Source: Blepharisma stoltei (lineage: Eukaryota; Ciliophora; Heterotrichea; Heterotrichida; Blepharismidae). Taken from it: 64,000 bases of DNA. The DNA lies in assembly GCA_914767885.1 (NCBI GenBank), contig CAJZBQ010000056.1, positions 1,225,622-1,289,621 on the forward strand, written 5' to 3'. Made by a program: the position numbers and the translations under genes. The notes beneath the pieces are model-generated. The model did no database searches and was not told where the DNA came from. It saw only the letters and a program-made list of their open reading frames with translations. Of the stretch, positions 1 through 13,342 are shown one piece after another. The stretch's first letter is position 1. Every line of letters begins with the position of its first letter.

Positions 1-199
1 AATGCTGCAATTAATAATTCTATTATTTTCTATTCAATTTAGCTATTTTCTAATCACTTTTATAGGTTTTCATAATCCTAGTATCAATTATTATACTTGG
101 CAAGGCATGCTGTTTTTTCTGTATTTATTAAGCTTATATTGCCTAATTACTTTGCCTTTTAGCCTTATTGAATATATAATTAATTATAATTTTTTCCTA

Positions 200-2274
200 A
201 TGAATAGGAGGTGGCTTATGGGATGCATTTATGACTACCTTCGCAAAGGCTTTGACCCTGACGCAGACGAAATCACAAAATTTATCAAGGCAAACGACCA
301 TAAAGCTTCCAGGATAAAATTTGCACCACTGAAAAGAGAAATTGAAAAAATTCTTAATGAAAATCTGCCTAATGAAGAAGAGCCACAACAAATAAAAACT
401 TTGCCTCTGAAAACAGCCCCTTCTCCGCCTGCACAAAAACCTGCTAAAAATGAGCAGGTTTTTACGACAGAATTGAAATTTAAAGATATCGGCGGAATCG
501 ACCAAATTATGAAAGATATCCAAGAACTTGTAGTTTACCCTATGGTCCATCCTGAGGTATATAGAGAGCTACATATAGAACCTGCAACTGGGGTTTTATT
601 GTGTGGGCCTCCAGGGACTGGAAAAACTTATCTTGCCCATGCAATTTGTGGAGAATTAGGTGTACCTTTTTATATACTGTCTTTTAAAAGAATGATAAAA
701 AATCCTGGATTTAAAAATAGCACCCTAAATTTTGAGAAAATCAATAAAATTGAGCATAAGCTCGCAGCCCCAGAAATTGTCTCCGGCATGTCTGGCGAAT
801 CTGAACAAAAACTCCGCGAGCTATTTAAAAAAGCTTCAGAATCCGCCCCGAGCATCATTTTTATAGATGAAATCGACGCAATTGCTCCAAACCGCAGCAA
901 CACCCACCGCGAGATGGAAAAGCGCATTGTCTCGCAGCTCCTCACCTGTATGGACGATTTGCGTGGCTTTTTAAGCCACGGAAAAGTTGTCATAGTCCTT
1001 GCTGCTACCAACCGAATCGAATCTATCGACACAGCCCTGCGCCAAGCTGGGCGCTTTGACCGAGAAATTCATTTTGGCATCCCAAGCGAGCCTCAGCGTT
1101 TTCAAATCCTAAGCCTTCTTATGAAAGACTTAAAAATTAGAGGCGACATTGACATCCACGCCATTGCCAAGCTGACTCCAGGCTATGTCGGGGCTGATTT
1201 GCAGTCTTTGGTAAAAGAAGCTGGGAATAGGGCGATTTCGAGAGTAATGCAAGAAGAAATGCTGGACCTTGAGAACTTGTATATAGAAATGGGAGACTTT
1301 TTGCATGCAGTTAGCAAGGTACAGCCCAGTTCGAAAAGAGAAGGATTTTCGACGATTCCTGATACAACTTGGCAGGATATTGGTGGAATGGAAAATTTGA
1401 GGACTGAGCTGTATTTTAGCATTGTACATGCGATACAGTGCCCAGAAAAATACCAAGCCGTAGGAATTACAGCGGCTGCTGGAGTTTTACTGTGTGGTCC
1501 ACCTGGGTGTGGGAAAACACTGCTTGCTAAAGCAGTTGCGAATGAAAGCAAGGCAAATTTTATTGCGGTTAATGGCCCAGAGCTGCTTATACACATTTAC
1601 AGTGAATAAAATATATAAATAAAACAGATTTTTTTTGCTATAAAAAATGTAAAAAAGATAGTAAATCGCTATTTATTTATAGGAAATATTATAATAAATA
1701 TGTAGGAGAAAGCGAAAAAGCAGTAAGACAGCTATTCCAAAGAGCAAGGGACTCAGCACCTTGCGTGATATTTTTTGATGAAATTGATTCTCTATGTGCT
1801 GCAAGAGGAGGGGATAATCAAGCTACTGAAAGAGTCGTCAACCAGCTGCTTACAGAGCTTAATGGCCTACAAGATAGACGACAAGTATTTGTGATTGCAG
1901 CGACGAACAGGCCTGACATTATTGATCCGGCCATGCTAAGACCAGGAAGACTTGACAAAATTCTGTTTGTGCCGCTGCCTGAAGAAGGGGAAAGAAAAAG
2001 CATTTTACAAGCTTTAACAAGGAGCTCTCCACTGGATTCTGATATAAATTTAGATTTATTAGCTGAAAAAACAGTCGGGTTTAGTGGAGCTGATTTGTCG
2101 TCATTAGTAAGAGAAGCTGCTTGTTTGGCCCTTCGGCAAGAAAATCCTCCATATATTATTACACACAATCATTTTTCAGAAGCTCTTTATAAAGTAAGGC
2201 CTTCTGTCACACCTCATCAGAAAGCACATTATGAAAAAATGAGGGAAAATTTAGCTATTAAATCAGGTAATTAA
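200..2274 (+). CDS. NVL: NVL/Rix7-type double AAA ATPase
   Basis: Nuclear VCP-like ATPase that remodels pre-60S ribosomal particles in other eukaryotes. Seen: two AAA modules, the first with Walker A GPPGTGKT (about 600-640) and Walker B IIFIDEID (about 850-880), the second with GPPGCGKT (about 1500) and VIFFDEID (about 1765), plus SRH arginines in [18 protein letters not shown]. The short N-terminal region before the first module suits NVL/Rix7 better than CDC48, which has a longer N domain. The frame is open from base 2, but upstream residues are AT-rich and hydrophobic; the ATG at 200 (MNRRWL) is chosen. A 104-bp IES (1588-1691) splits the second AAA domain between GPELL and NKYVGES; removal gives 657 codons. 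CDC48/p97 itself is the less likely alternative. Confidence 0.88.
1588..1691. other. IES in NVL-like gene (104 bp)
   Basis: AT-rich segment with stops between two halves of an AAA domain. Flanking TAs are at 1588 and 1692; joining them restores GPELLNKYVGES in frame. No inverted repeats are visible. Confidence 0.85.
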
Positions 2275-2484
2275 TTTTTCTCCAATTTAAAAATTCTGAA
2301 AACCCCTGATATATATAAGGTGTTCTTTTTGATAAAACGACTTTAAAATTGGTGAAACAAAAGGAAAATCGGCTTATTAATATAGAGAAAAGAATTATAA
2401 ATTTCTTCTTAGCTTGATTGCATAATTCTTTTTTAAAGGCATTTTTTAAAAGAGGCCATGCGCTATATAATTTTTTATTAAAAT

Positions 2485-3250
2485 ATGTCAACCTCAAGTG
2501 GAACCTTGATTATTCGGCTTATTTAATTTTTAATTTTTTAATTTTTTTTTATTATTTTTATTTTTTTTAAAAATTAAAAAATATTTCATTATTCGCCCGA
2601 TCTGTGCTAAATTGACACATGACACAGAGACCTTTGGGAGGATGGATCCTTATTGTGTAATTACGGTAGGAAGACAAAAACACAGAACTGTTGTCGCAAA
2701 AAGTGCAGGGAAATTCCCTAATTGGGAAGATCAGCTGTCTTATATGAAGACCAATGAAGATACAATGAAAATAGAAGTCTGAGACAAAGATACAGCGTCA
2801 TCTGATGATTTAATAGGAGAAACTACGCTTGCCTTAAATACTGTAATTTCAAAATCGAATTATGAAGAATGGGTACCATTGACGTATAAGGGAAGAAAGG
2901 CTGGCGAGATTAGGCTCAATATAGTGTTTAGGCCTTCTGGGCCTCCTCCAAGTGTGCATGGAATACCTGCCAATCTAGTTAATATGGGAGGACGTCAATA
3001 TGCTCCAATGCCTGCTCCATATCAGTATCCTCCACAAACCTATCCACAAGCTCCTCCTCAGTCTATGTATCCTACACTCAGTCCTATGCAGCCACCTCCA
3101 ATGCCTTATTATCCTCCACAAGCCCCATATCCCCAAGCGTATCCTCAGAACCCTCCATCATATCTAAATCCCCAACAGAGCCCAAACTACTATTATCAAC
3201 AACCACCTCCACAAAATGTGCCTAATTTTTATCCATATGCACCCAAGTAA
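2485..3250 (+). CDS. C2-domain protein with Pro/Gln/Tyr-rich tail
   Basis: Small Ca2+/phospholipid-binding-type protein: one C2 domain, then a disordered tail of PPP/QYP-type repeats from about 2940. The C2 core reads TLIIRPICAKLTHDTETFG, MDPYCVITVG, then KIEVWDKDTASSDDLIG; the Trp in EVWDKD is UGA (2780-2782), direct evidence of UGA=Trp. The N-terminal strand lies upstream of a 79-bp IES (2511-2589); removal gives 229 codons from the ATG at 2485. Similar C2-plus-proline-tail proteins are common in plants and protists; the partner is unknown. Aspartates of the calcium loops (MDPYC, WDKDTASSDD) are present, so calcium binding is plausible. Confidence 0.85.
2511..2589. other. IES in C2-domain gene (79 bp)
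   Basis: Extremely T-rich insert. The boundary TAs lie in a 6-bp direct repeat TATTCG (2511 and 2590). Removal joins TLII to RPICAKL in frame. Confidence 0.85.
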
Positions 3251-3384
3251 CTGCTCATAATATAAATAAATGATTTTTTTAATTAATTCTCAGTCAAAAA
3301 TCTCTATTAAACCTCTTAAAATTTTAAAAGAATTTTATATTTTTTCACTTTCCCATATTTATTTATTACAGTTCCACTCAAACC

Positions 3385-5182
3385 ATGCAGGAGCCAATGC
3401 CTTTGAATTTTTATATGCAGAAAAGCTGATGTGACGCAAAAGATGGTCTAGGAGTTTGAAGGGTAGGGAGGATAAAAAAGCGGCAAAAAAATCTCATAAC
3501 TATTCATTTTGATGGGTGAAGTGACAAATGGAAACAAGTTTATTGCCTTCATTCAGATTTAATAGCACCGTTCCGCATGCACTCTAAAGGATATACAGGG
3601 CAGTCAAAATTAGCTCTTAGGGAATGAGATTACAGTGAAGACAACTTAAAAATTCATGAAGGAAAAATAGACCTGCTTGTCAGAAATGAATTTTCTGTAT
3701 TCAATGCTAGAGAATTGACAAGCTTTCTTAGAGGCGATTTATTTATACAAGTGGACTGTTTAATGAGCTTTACATATACAAATCCATCAAAAGACATCCC
3801 AAGAGTCTGCGTCTACTTCAATTATGTTTTAGATATCATTATAAAATGGCTCCAAATAGCACCTAGTAAATTTGAAGGCTCCAATTTTAAAGATCCAGAC
3901 GCTTATTTATATGAAAGGCCTACGTCTATATATAAGGCAGGCTACGAAATGCTGGAAACCTTAATCAACATTTTAGGACTTAACCCAAGGACTGCAAAAT
4001 TCTATGAAAAATACAAAGCACTCACGAACACAAAGCAGCTTATACAGAATTTTATGAATAAACAAGGGATGATTTATATAAAAAATATTATTGAAAGTAA
4101 GCTACCTTTGGAAGATTTTTGGAATTTTTTAGTATTTTGTATTAAATTGATTGTGTCTATATATTTTGATATAAATTAATGATTTGTTGTGTTAGGAGTC
4201 AATTAAGCAGGGATTAGTTCTTCCTCAATTATTTGCAGCAGGTGGTGCAAGTGCAGCTAACAGATATATCCCGGATTATTTAGAAGCATTAGTAAACAGT
4301 CTTGACAGCATCAGTGATGAAGGCATGATGGAAATTTCAAATAATTATCAAAAACTAGAGCAGTTTATAGAAAACTCCAACAATATGATGAAGCTGGTCC
4401 TCCCTGACAATCAAAGGGAAGTCTATATTAACCTTTTCCGAAGCAAGTTTAGAATGGATAGACAGTCTTTTATAATGAAGCGGGCAACAGAGTCAGTTTT
4501 AGAGTCTTCTAAAGATGCCAGCCCTGAAATCCCCACCCCAATTATCGACTTCCATGAGCCCAAATCATTTCCGACCCCAAAAGAAAGTTCTAAACCTAAA
4601 CTCCCGATTCCCCCTAAAAGTCCTCAGCGTCCTCCTGTCTACTCTGCCCCATCCATTCCACAGTCTTCTCCTCAGTCTTCTTCTCAAATTTCCACCCCAG
4701 CCCTATTAGAAATCCAACTTTCCCTTTCAAACTTAAAATCCTACGTAGAATCCAAACACCAAGAATGCGTCGATCTAATAGAAAAATCATTAAAAACTGG
4801 ACTTGATAAAAAACAAGAAAATGACTATAAATTAGAAGAAGTTTTTAAGGCGCATAATTCTTGTGATCACCAAGAATTTGCAGTCTTAAGTGCCATGGAA
4901 TTTTTGCTGACTGAAAACAAGGTCCAGGATGCCTTAAAACTGCTGAGGTGGAGGAAAAAAATATACCAAATTAGCTGATTTTACCATAAAAATGCATTAA
5001 AAATACGCAGAAAAAGGTTAATATAGCTGAGAATATTAAAATTAGCTAATATGAATGGATGGGAAATAGCTGAAGATGTAGCCAAAAGGACTCTTCAGAA
5101 GCTAGAAGTGACGTCAAACGATGTTATCGACGCAAATCTTAGGTCAGTTTTGTCATCGAGGAACTCCTTAGATTCACAATAA
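3385..5182 (+). CDS. Protein with N-terminal Tudor/MBT-like barrel, function unknown
   Basis: The N-terminus carries a barrel-like motif VGRIKKRQKN..ITIHFDGWSDKW (about 3460-3530), typical of MBT/Tudor/chromo-barrel modules that bind methylated histones or peptides; this assignment is by motif only. The middle is helical (EALVNSLDSISDEG), followed by a Pro/Ser-rich linker (4530-4700) and a coiled, acidic C-terminus. At least four Trp codons are UGA (3429, 3456, 3531, 3627). Two IESs (4140-4203, 4972-5046) interrupt it; removing both gives 553 codons. The join at 4140 is one of two frame-compatible choices. The start at 3385 is the first in-frame ATG. Substrate and complex are not recognisable. 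Confidence 0.7.
4140..4203. other. IES (64 bp) in Tudor-like gene
   Basis: Joining TA 4140 with TA 4204 removes the stops and keeps frame (..WNFLVFC-KQGLVLPQ..). Another in-phase left TA exists at about 4158, so the left edge is not certain. Confidence 0.6.
4972..5046. other. IES (75 bp) in Tudor-like gene
   Basis: In-phase TAs at 4972 and 5047; both edges also share TTAGCT. Removal joins KKIYQI to NMNGWEIAEDVAK and yields a clean stop at 5180. Confidence 0.7.
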
Positions 5183-5213
5183 TTTATTAAGGGAAAATGG
5201 TAATTAAATATGC

Positions 5214-5662
5214 TTATAACTCATCAGGAATATAAATTTGGTCACGAATTTCAAAGCCTGTAAATGACACATTGGTTCTGCGAGAATTCAATAAAGACGC
5301 TGTCACTGGCCTGCTTTTGACTGGAGGAGAGTTGTTGTGGTGCTTTATTCTCAGTTTGGCTGCGAATACTGCGTCTTTTACTTTTTGAGGGGTCTGAGGC
5401 CTTTCTGTTGGGTTTTTAGCTGGGAATAAAGATGATACCAAAATGTCGTGCATGTTTTTAGCACTAAGACGGCCGCCGTATTTTATGTTTGGGACATCTC
5501 GCTCTTTTCTGTCATTTGTGACTCTGTATTTACGATAGTCATCAGTTATAAGTGATTCGTCAACTTTGCTGACTGAGCATCATCTTTGCTGCCGATGGTG
5601 TGCTCTTGAATCATTTGTTGGAGTTTTTGATAATTTTATATTTGATTTTTCCTCACTTTTCT
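5214..5662 (-). CDS. Unknown protein, N-terminus unresolved
   Basis: Reads on the minus strand to a TAA at 5214. The open frame runs upstream past the Met at 5451 through basic sequence containing DDYRKYRVTNDRKERD and an HHRQQRWCS stretch (Trp = UGA) to about 5662, where a stop appears without a Met. The true N-terminus is therefore probably beyond an IES or inside the palindromic segment at 5683-5900. Composition is Ser/Arg/Lys-rich with no recognised domain. It converges tail-to-tail with the previous gene, 31 bp apart. Confidence 0.5.
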
Positions 5663-5682
5663 TTATAAATTATATTTAGATT

Positions 5683-5900
5683 AAGCTTTTCTTTTGGCTC
5701 AGTCTATACGGATGTCTCCTGCTGCCGGAAACGGAGTTGACTTTACCAATATTTGTTTGTAAAACCAACTCTCCAGATCAAATCCACTTTATATTGAAGA
5801 TTTGCCATTTGGGAGTTGGTTTTATCAATAAATGTTGATAAAAGCAATTCATCTTCAAACATCAGGAGTCTTAGGTATAGCACGAGCCAAAAAGAAGCTT
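5683..5900. repeat. Imperfect nested palindrome, 218 bp
   Basis: The outer arms pair AAGCTTTTCTTTTGGCTC (5683) with GAGCCAAAAAGAAGCTT (5884-5900) through about 45 bp with some mismatches. An inner hairpin pairs AAAACCAACTCTCC (about 5760) with GGGAGTTGGTTTT (about 5812). Could be a degenerate MITE/IES or a structured RNA; no family recognised. Confidence 0.6.
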
Positions 5901-6024
5901 AGGCTATATAAAAAATTCAAATTATTTTTTTTTTATATTTTCAATGTTTTTTAAAGTTTTAAAATTCCTTTATATGCTAGGTAGGTTATTAAAATCATGT
6001 ATTAGTCATATTGATGATGCAATA

Positions 6025-6490
6025 ACCAAAGACTCCCATATGGGAGGTTCAACCGCTTTTCAATTCCAGTCTACAGGATCTTTCGCCCAAAGGTGGATGC
6101 CACTTCTGGCAATTTCTGTCTCCTCCTTGTGGCTTCAGTCTTGAGTGTTTATGGATTTCTGCCTGCTACGGGCTATTGGAGCAGTTTGATTCCAAGGATC
6201 CTTGGAGTCAGCCGGGTGTTGAAGTGCCTTCCTTCGACAGCTACAGGAGAAAGACTACTGTGGCATGGGCTGAAACCCACAGTTTTTCGGTAGCCCATGG
6301 GTCCTCAGATCTAAAAGACATTTATGAGCACCTCCATTTCAAATCACAGGAAAGCAGCCAAAACTTACCCGGATGCACATCCCCAAAGCCTTAACTTGAT
6401 TCTTTCTCGGAGTCTGTCCCAGTTCGCCGTAGCCACAAGGCCTGGACTGTTGCACCAAGATGGCAGGTTGATACATGTGGCCATTTTTAA
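6025..6490. mobile_element. GC-rich SINE-like interspersed repeat, copy 1
   Basis: A block of much higher GC than its surroundings, ending in GGCCATTTTTAATTTAT like the other copies (CCATTTTATTTAT). Imperfect 20-bp direct repeats flank it (about 5964 and 6495). ORFs inside are chance. Confidence 0.5.
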
Positions 6491-6505
6491 TTTATATAAA
6501 TACCT

Positions 6506-7096
6506 TTAACGTATAGGAGAATTAGCAGATTGAGGACTTAATTCTATACGTGGATTATTAACTTTTGTACTAAAATTTCACCCAGAACTGGTTTTTCCAA
6601 CGCTCAGATTTCTCTGAGGATGGACTTCAAGCCTTTTGATGCACCCATGCTTTTTCTTAGGATTTAACGAAATTTCTTTTGGTGCTATCAAAGATGACTG
6701 AACATCATCAAGGCAATAATAATTAAAATTCTTTTTTTTAGAGTAATATCTTTGTTTCAGTTGAGATAATGAAATAGATCCTTTACAGTAATCCTGAATT
6801 AATCCAGGAAATTCACCATTAGTGATCTTATTAGCTTCTTTGTATTTTTGGTCCCATTCTAACGCAGAATAGTCAATTTTTACTTTAGGAGGCTCATAAT
6901 CATTTAATTTTATTTCAGAAATTGTTTCAGTAGATTCGCTATTTGAAGATTCAGTGTCAGTTTCTGGGGTTTTCCCTAAGTGAGGCCTTTCACTCCTTCT
7001 ATACTTAGGCTTGTAAATTTGAAGGATAACTTTCAGCAATTTTTCATGATTTCTTGACTCTTGTTGCCTAAATTTTCGATTTCTTGCTTCCATCAT
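6506..7096 (-). CDS. Unknown 196-aa basic protein
   Basis: Starts MMEARNRKFRQQESRNHEK; the middle is Ser/Glu-rich (TDTESSNSESTETISEIK) and the C-terminus is basic. The UGA at about 6582 is read as Trp (SSGWNFSTK), extending the frame to a TAA at 6506. No known domain. The 3' end abuts the SINE-like copy 1. Divergent from the next gene with about 120 bp between starts, which probably holds a shared promoter. Confidence 0.65.
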
Positions 7097-7219
7097 TTTG
7101 ACAAAAATATTTAAAAATCACGCTGCAAATCCTATTACAATTAAAATTTTGTATACAAAAGGCTGGAATTATAAAAAATTCTCTTTAAATAATATTGAAA
7201 ATTAACGACTTAATAAGAA

Positions 7220-7878
7220 ATGTCAAGCCCACAAATGAACGAATTTTTTGAAAACGATGGCTATTTAACACCTCCAAGAAGAGTTACTGGTAAGAAATTG
7301 AGATGGCCAAGCGCTGCTAAATCTTCAAATAAAAAAACTCCTATACAAGTTTTGATACTTAATGACATAGATGAAGATTTCTCAGGATTTTTTAATCGAA
7401 AGCCGTTATTTCCTCCTAAAGAGCCTATAGATTTAGTTCCAGACCTCCCAGATCCTGAAGAAAAACCTCAGCTAAACCCTAATTTATTTAGACTTACACC
7501 TACAAAAGTTTATTATGAAACCCCAAACCCAGAAGTTTTCCATCATCTTTCTAATAAAATCCAGTCCTCAATATCAGAAGCTTTACAAATATTCTTTATT
7601 TAATTAAATGTAATAAATTATATCGTATTTATTTAAAATTCTAATCAATTTACCATATCTTAATTTCAGACTTCAAAAATTCCCCTCGAAAAAAAGATGT
7701 AATAGTCCCAAATGACCGAATTGGAGGCTCCATCTATGACACTACAAATAACATGTCTCATGCTGTGCAAAATCTCGGCCAAGTTTCCCACACCCTCAAC
7801 GTTCTTGCTCACTCTATATCCAAACTATCAAAATCCTACAAAAGAAACCCAAGAATGTCCATCAGCGAGCTGTCTTAA
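7220..7878 (+). CDS. Unknown 195-aa protein
   Basis: MSSPQMNEFFENDGYLTPPRR, then a Pro-rich half, a short helical end (QNLGQVSHTLNVLAHSISKL) and a basic C-terminus. Removal of a 71-bp IES (7590-7660) joins ALQI to ISDFKNSPRKKD, giving 196 codons. No family recognised. Gene starts are divergent from the 6506-7096 gene. Confidence 0.65.
7590..7660. other. IES (71 bp)
   Basis: In-phase TAs at 7590 and 7661 flank AT-rich sequence with stops; removal keeps a single frame. Confidence 0.75.
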
Positions 7879-7900
7879 TTAAATGCATAATTAATCATGC

Positions 7901-8974
7901 TTAAAAGAAATAAGTATTAGCTAATATTACTAATAGTATATGCCCTAGAGAGGCCAATCCACATATCGCATACTTTTTGCTCTCTAAAACAGCATCATTT
8001 TGTATAGGAATTCACTTATAGAAAAAATAGCTTGCCCATGCACAGCCAAATATCATAGCACACCATCTGACGATATAATGAGAAAAGATGCAAATAATTC
8101 CTGCAAATAAGAAAGGGATAAGTGAGTACCCGTATAAAGCTACCAGTTCTATCATACTAACTGAACTCCCTTCGTGACTTGCATAGCAATACCCAATTGA
8201 TGGGATTAAAAAGGCCACTGAGTACATAAAGGAGGCTATTGATACCAATTTTGCACCTGCAGACTGTGAGACCGCAGTGTCTGAAACTGAATTAGCGCTA
8301 ATTGCGGCGAATAGGAATATTAAGGTTGTGGCCGTCCAAAAAGGTACGTACATATCTGGCTGCTTATTTTCGAAGAAACTCCCGTCACTTATCATGTTTA
8401 CTGTGCTTTTCAGCCGAGAAAATACAGTTTGGGTGTCGACGTCGAAATAAGGCTGATAGTAAGCTAATTCTCATATTTTGTGCTTGCTGAGTTCAGATTT
8501 TATGGTTAAGGTTTCAAGCTCTGGGATTTTTCTTACTCCCCCCCCCCCCTCCGTGAGCGAACAAAACCATTAGAAAAATCGCCATTTTTTGACCAAAAAC
8601 CCACCCTCCGTGAGTGAACAAAAATTTTTTTAATAGAAAAAATTTTAATGGAAAAAAATTTTGATATATAAGTGATAATTAGTATAATGAAATCTAGAGC
8701 TAATTCTGTTTAATTTTAAACAAATTGCGTTTTAAAACATAAATTTTGCAAATTAAATTAATATTTTTGCTTTCCCAATTTTTGCAAATTAGGATTTTTT
8801 TAAATTTCGAAAAAAATATTTTTTATAAAATTTATATATAAATTTTTTTTTAAAAAAAAAAATTAACCCCCCTCCGTGAGCGAACAAAATTTTTTTGTTC
8901 GCTCACGGAGGGGGGGGGGGGGGACTTAGGAGATGAAGCTTTTTCTTCAGCATTTTGTGGTGGGAGAGTTCCAT
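7901..8974 (-). CDS. Yip1-family (YIPF) Golgi membrane protein
   Basis: Five predicted membrane spans following the signature YYQPYFDVDTQTVFSRLK and DMYVPFWTATTLIFLF, typical of YIPF proteins that bind Rab GTPases and act in ER-Golgi traffic. UGA=Trp occurs at KIWELAYY and FFYKWIPIQ; the latter extends the C-terminus to a TAA at 7901. The family-A MITE IES at 8534-8926 interrupts the N-terminal half. After its removal the in-frame start is the ATG at 8972-8974. A more natural-looking acidic N-terminus (MNTDWLEEEGISSYG, ATG at 9014) is one base out of frame, so the start is unresolved: a sequencing indel or an unseen 16-nt intron would reconcile them. Confidence 0.8.
8534..8926 (-). mobile_element. 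MITE-like IES, family A (393 bp) in YIPF gene
   Basis: TA-bounded; terminal inverted repeats of C-run/G-run plus CCTCCGTGAGCGAACAAAA. Same element as 18832-19219 but inverted: the right end is a tight hairpin of two head-to-head motif copies, the left end has two copies about 55 bp apart in the same direction. Confidence 0.9.
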
Positions 8975-9179
8975 AGGATGAAATTCCTTCTTCTTCAAGT
9001 CAGTCAGTGTTCATTTATTAAATTATTTTTCTGATATGCATATATCCTGATCAAATAAATACAAAATATTTTAAGTATAAAAATAAAGCTTTAAGAAGAG
9101 ATTATTTTTATAGTATTTTTATTATATTATCTATAGAAAAGAAATTAAAAGATGTGAAACTTAATTAAATAACTTTAAG

Positions 9180-9467
9180 TTTTTTTAGTACAAATTAATG
9201 CTTTTTCCAATAGTAAAAAATTTTTTTTCCAAAGTTTAAAAAAAATTCTCAAAAATTAGAAAGCAGTTATTGATATAATTTGCAAAATTTATGTTTTAAA
9301 ATGCAAGCTGTTTAAATAAAAAAAATTAGTAAGAGATTTCATAAGAATAATCACTTATATATCAAAAATTTTTCTATTAAAATTTTTTTGTACATTCACA
9401 GAGGTGGTTTTTACTAAAAAATGAGTGAATTTTCCAATGGTTTTGTTCACTCATGGAGGGTGAGAGT
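9180..9467. mobile_element. Decayed family-A MITE
   Basis: The right half matches family A (ATATATCAAAAATTTTT core, TTTTGTTCACTCATGGAGGG end, then TA). The left terminal repeat has been lost. Intergenic. Confidence 0.65.
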
Positions 9468-9575
9468 TAGAGAGAAGCATATATTAACTGGAATTTTTCT
9501 AATTATTATATTTTGTTAAATGTTTTTTATATGAAAAAATTAATTAATTCATTCAATAGAAAATAGATAATAGAT

Positions 9576-10016
9576 TAGATTAGGATTATCAGTGCTAGGA
9601 TTGTAGACATCGGCAAGTCCAGCTTCTAAAAGCCAATTCAGCTGTCGGTCTTCTTCCACAAGTGTGATTTCGTTTCCGCTCCTTACTCTATTCTTCTTTC
9701 CAATCGGGGCAAACTTACCATCCCAAGGAGAGAGGTCTTTCACCTTCCGGGGTAAGACATTAGTCCAGGTTGCCCAACGTGGCAAGGTTCAAGTTCAAAC
9801 ACTCGTGCCCGGACTAAAGTATCTGCCCTTCTAGTGGGTATGGCCGTACTATTCTCCTCTCCTTCTAGCTCAGAAGTCCAGAAGTTGTCCAGAGTCACGC
9901 CCGTTGCACTCTAGCAAACTCCCTTGGGATATAGGTCAGCATCTAATAGAGAAAACATGCCGAGTGCCCATCCGCAAGAGCTCTGGATTCGACAATAATG
10001 ATAAAAAATGTCTCTA
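9576..10016. mobile_element. GC-rich SINE-like repeat, copy 2
   Basis: GC-rich block starting with GATTAGATTAGGATTATC, the (GATTA)n-type end shared with copies 4 and 6. A 10-bp direct repeat ATAGATAATA flanks it (about 9567 and 10014). No coding content supported. Confidence 0.5.
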
Positions 10017-10119
10017 TAGATAATAAGGAAAATTTAAAATTTTTAATAGCACCGATGAATATCTCAATTCGCATTATCCCTTTTTTTCCAGCTAAAATTA
10101 AAAAATTAAAGTAAGAATT

Positions 10120-10520
10120 CTCATAAGTGGCAACCCACTAGCCATCACCCTCTCGGCTCCAGGACAGCCCTAGAATAAGAATCTGATGAAATCATACTTC
10201 TTACCTGATGCCATCTCGAATTTCCCACCTGAACCGCCTATCCAAAGGATCAACTCCCTTGGGCAAAGTCGAGTGTCCCGATGATCCCAATGAGGAAACA
10301 CCATCTGGTAGGCAAAACCTGTCTAGCCCATCTGGCAGGGACAGGAAAACCTTGGGGGGAGGGAAGCAAAGCTTCCCTTCATCAAGGAATCTCCAAGCCT
10401 GAAGGCCCTACTATAAGAGGTAAGAAGCCCTGGCTTTTAGCTTCATTAGAATATCCTACCTGTTCCATAGGGAGTATGCCTGGGAGTCCAATTTTCCATC
10501 AACTACCCATTTTATTTCTT
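10120..10520. mobile_element. GC-rich SINE-like repeat, copy 3
   Basis: GC-rich block ending CTACCCATTTTATTTCTTT, the conserved CCATTTTATTT end of this family. Small ORFs inside are not supported. The rest of 9015-10701 is AT-rich with no gene seen. Confidence 0.45.
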
Positions 10521-10701
10521 TTTCCAGCTAGGAATCTATCTTAATTAGCTCTATAATTTTAACTAGTTTTTCCAATAAATTTTAAATAAAAATCAATAAA
10601 AAACTGAAATACGCATATTTCTTGAAGATATTTAAAAAATTTAAAGCAGCAGTTATAGAAATAGTTTTATAAACTCAAAATGAAGCATCGTTATAATAAA
10701 T

Positions 10702-13069
<2,368 letters not shown>

Positions 13070-13342
13070 TTAATCATTAGTACTGATTTCAGTAATTTGA
13101 ATGATGGTATGGAATTAGAGGCTAGCAAGGAATGGCAAACTTTAATATTATAATTCGTTGCTAAATTTTAATACTTTTTGCGGAATAAAATAAAAACTAT
13201 ATAGCAAGGGTCCATATTTATTACTCCAAAGGTATTATTCTTACTGTTGCCTTAAATTAAAATGACTTCTCTTAAACGCAAAATAAGTCCATAATAATTT
13301 CTCAAGCAGTCTTTAAAGAAATAATAAAAATTTCCTTACCTT
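13070..13342. other. AT-rich intergenic
   Basis: No gene, tRNA or repeat recognised between the CDPK stop and the SINE-like insertion. Confidence 0.5.

Noticed and set aside
670-1596. Minus-strand ORFs opposite the AAA ATPase
   Set aside because: Shadows of the conserved plus-strand coding sequence.
1588-1691. Long spliceosomal introns instead of IESs
   Set aside because: The interruptions lack GT..AG ends, are TA-bounded, and true introns here are 15 nt.
1-2274. Bacterial or viral origin of the window
   Set aside because: UGA=Trp with 15-nt introns, eukaryotic families and telomere repeats exclude it; no viral structural or replication genes seen.
9700-9830. tRNA-like B box (GGTTCAAGTTC) as a tRNA gene
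   Set aside because: No cloverleaf can be formed around it; at most a relic in the SINE-like repeat.
10208-10544. ORFs of 64-87 aa
   Set aside because: Inside GC-rich repeat copy 3; frames overlap and lack coding character.
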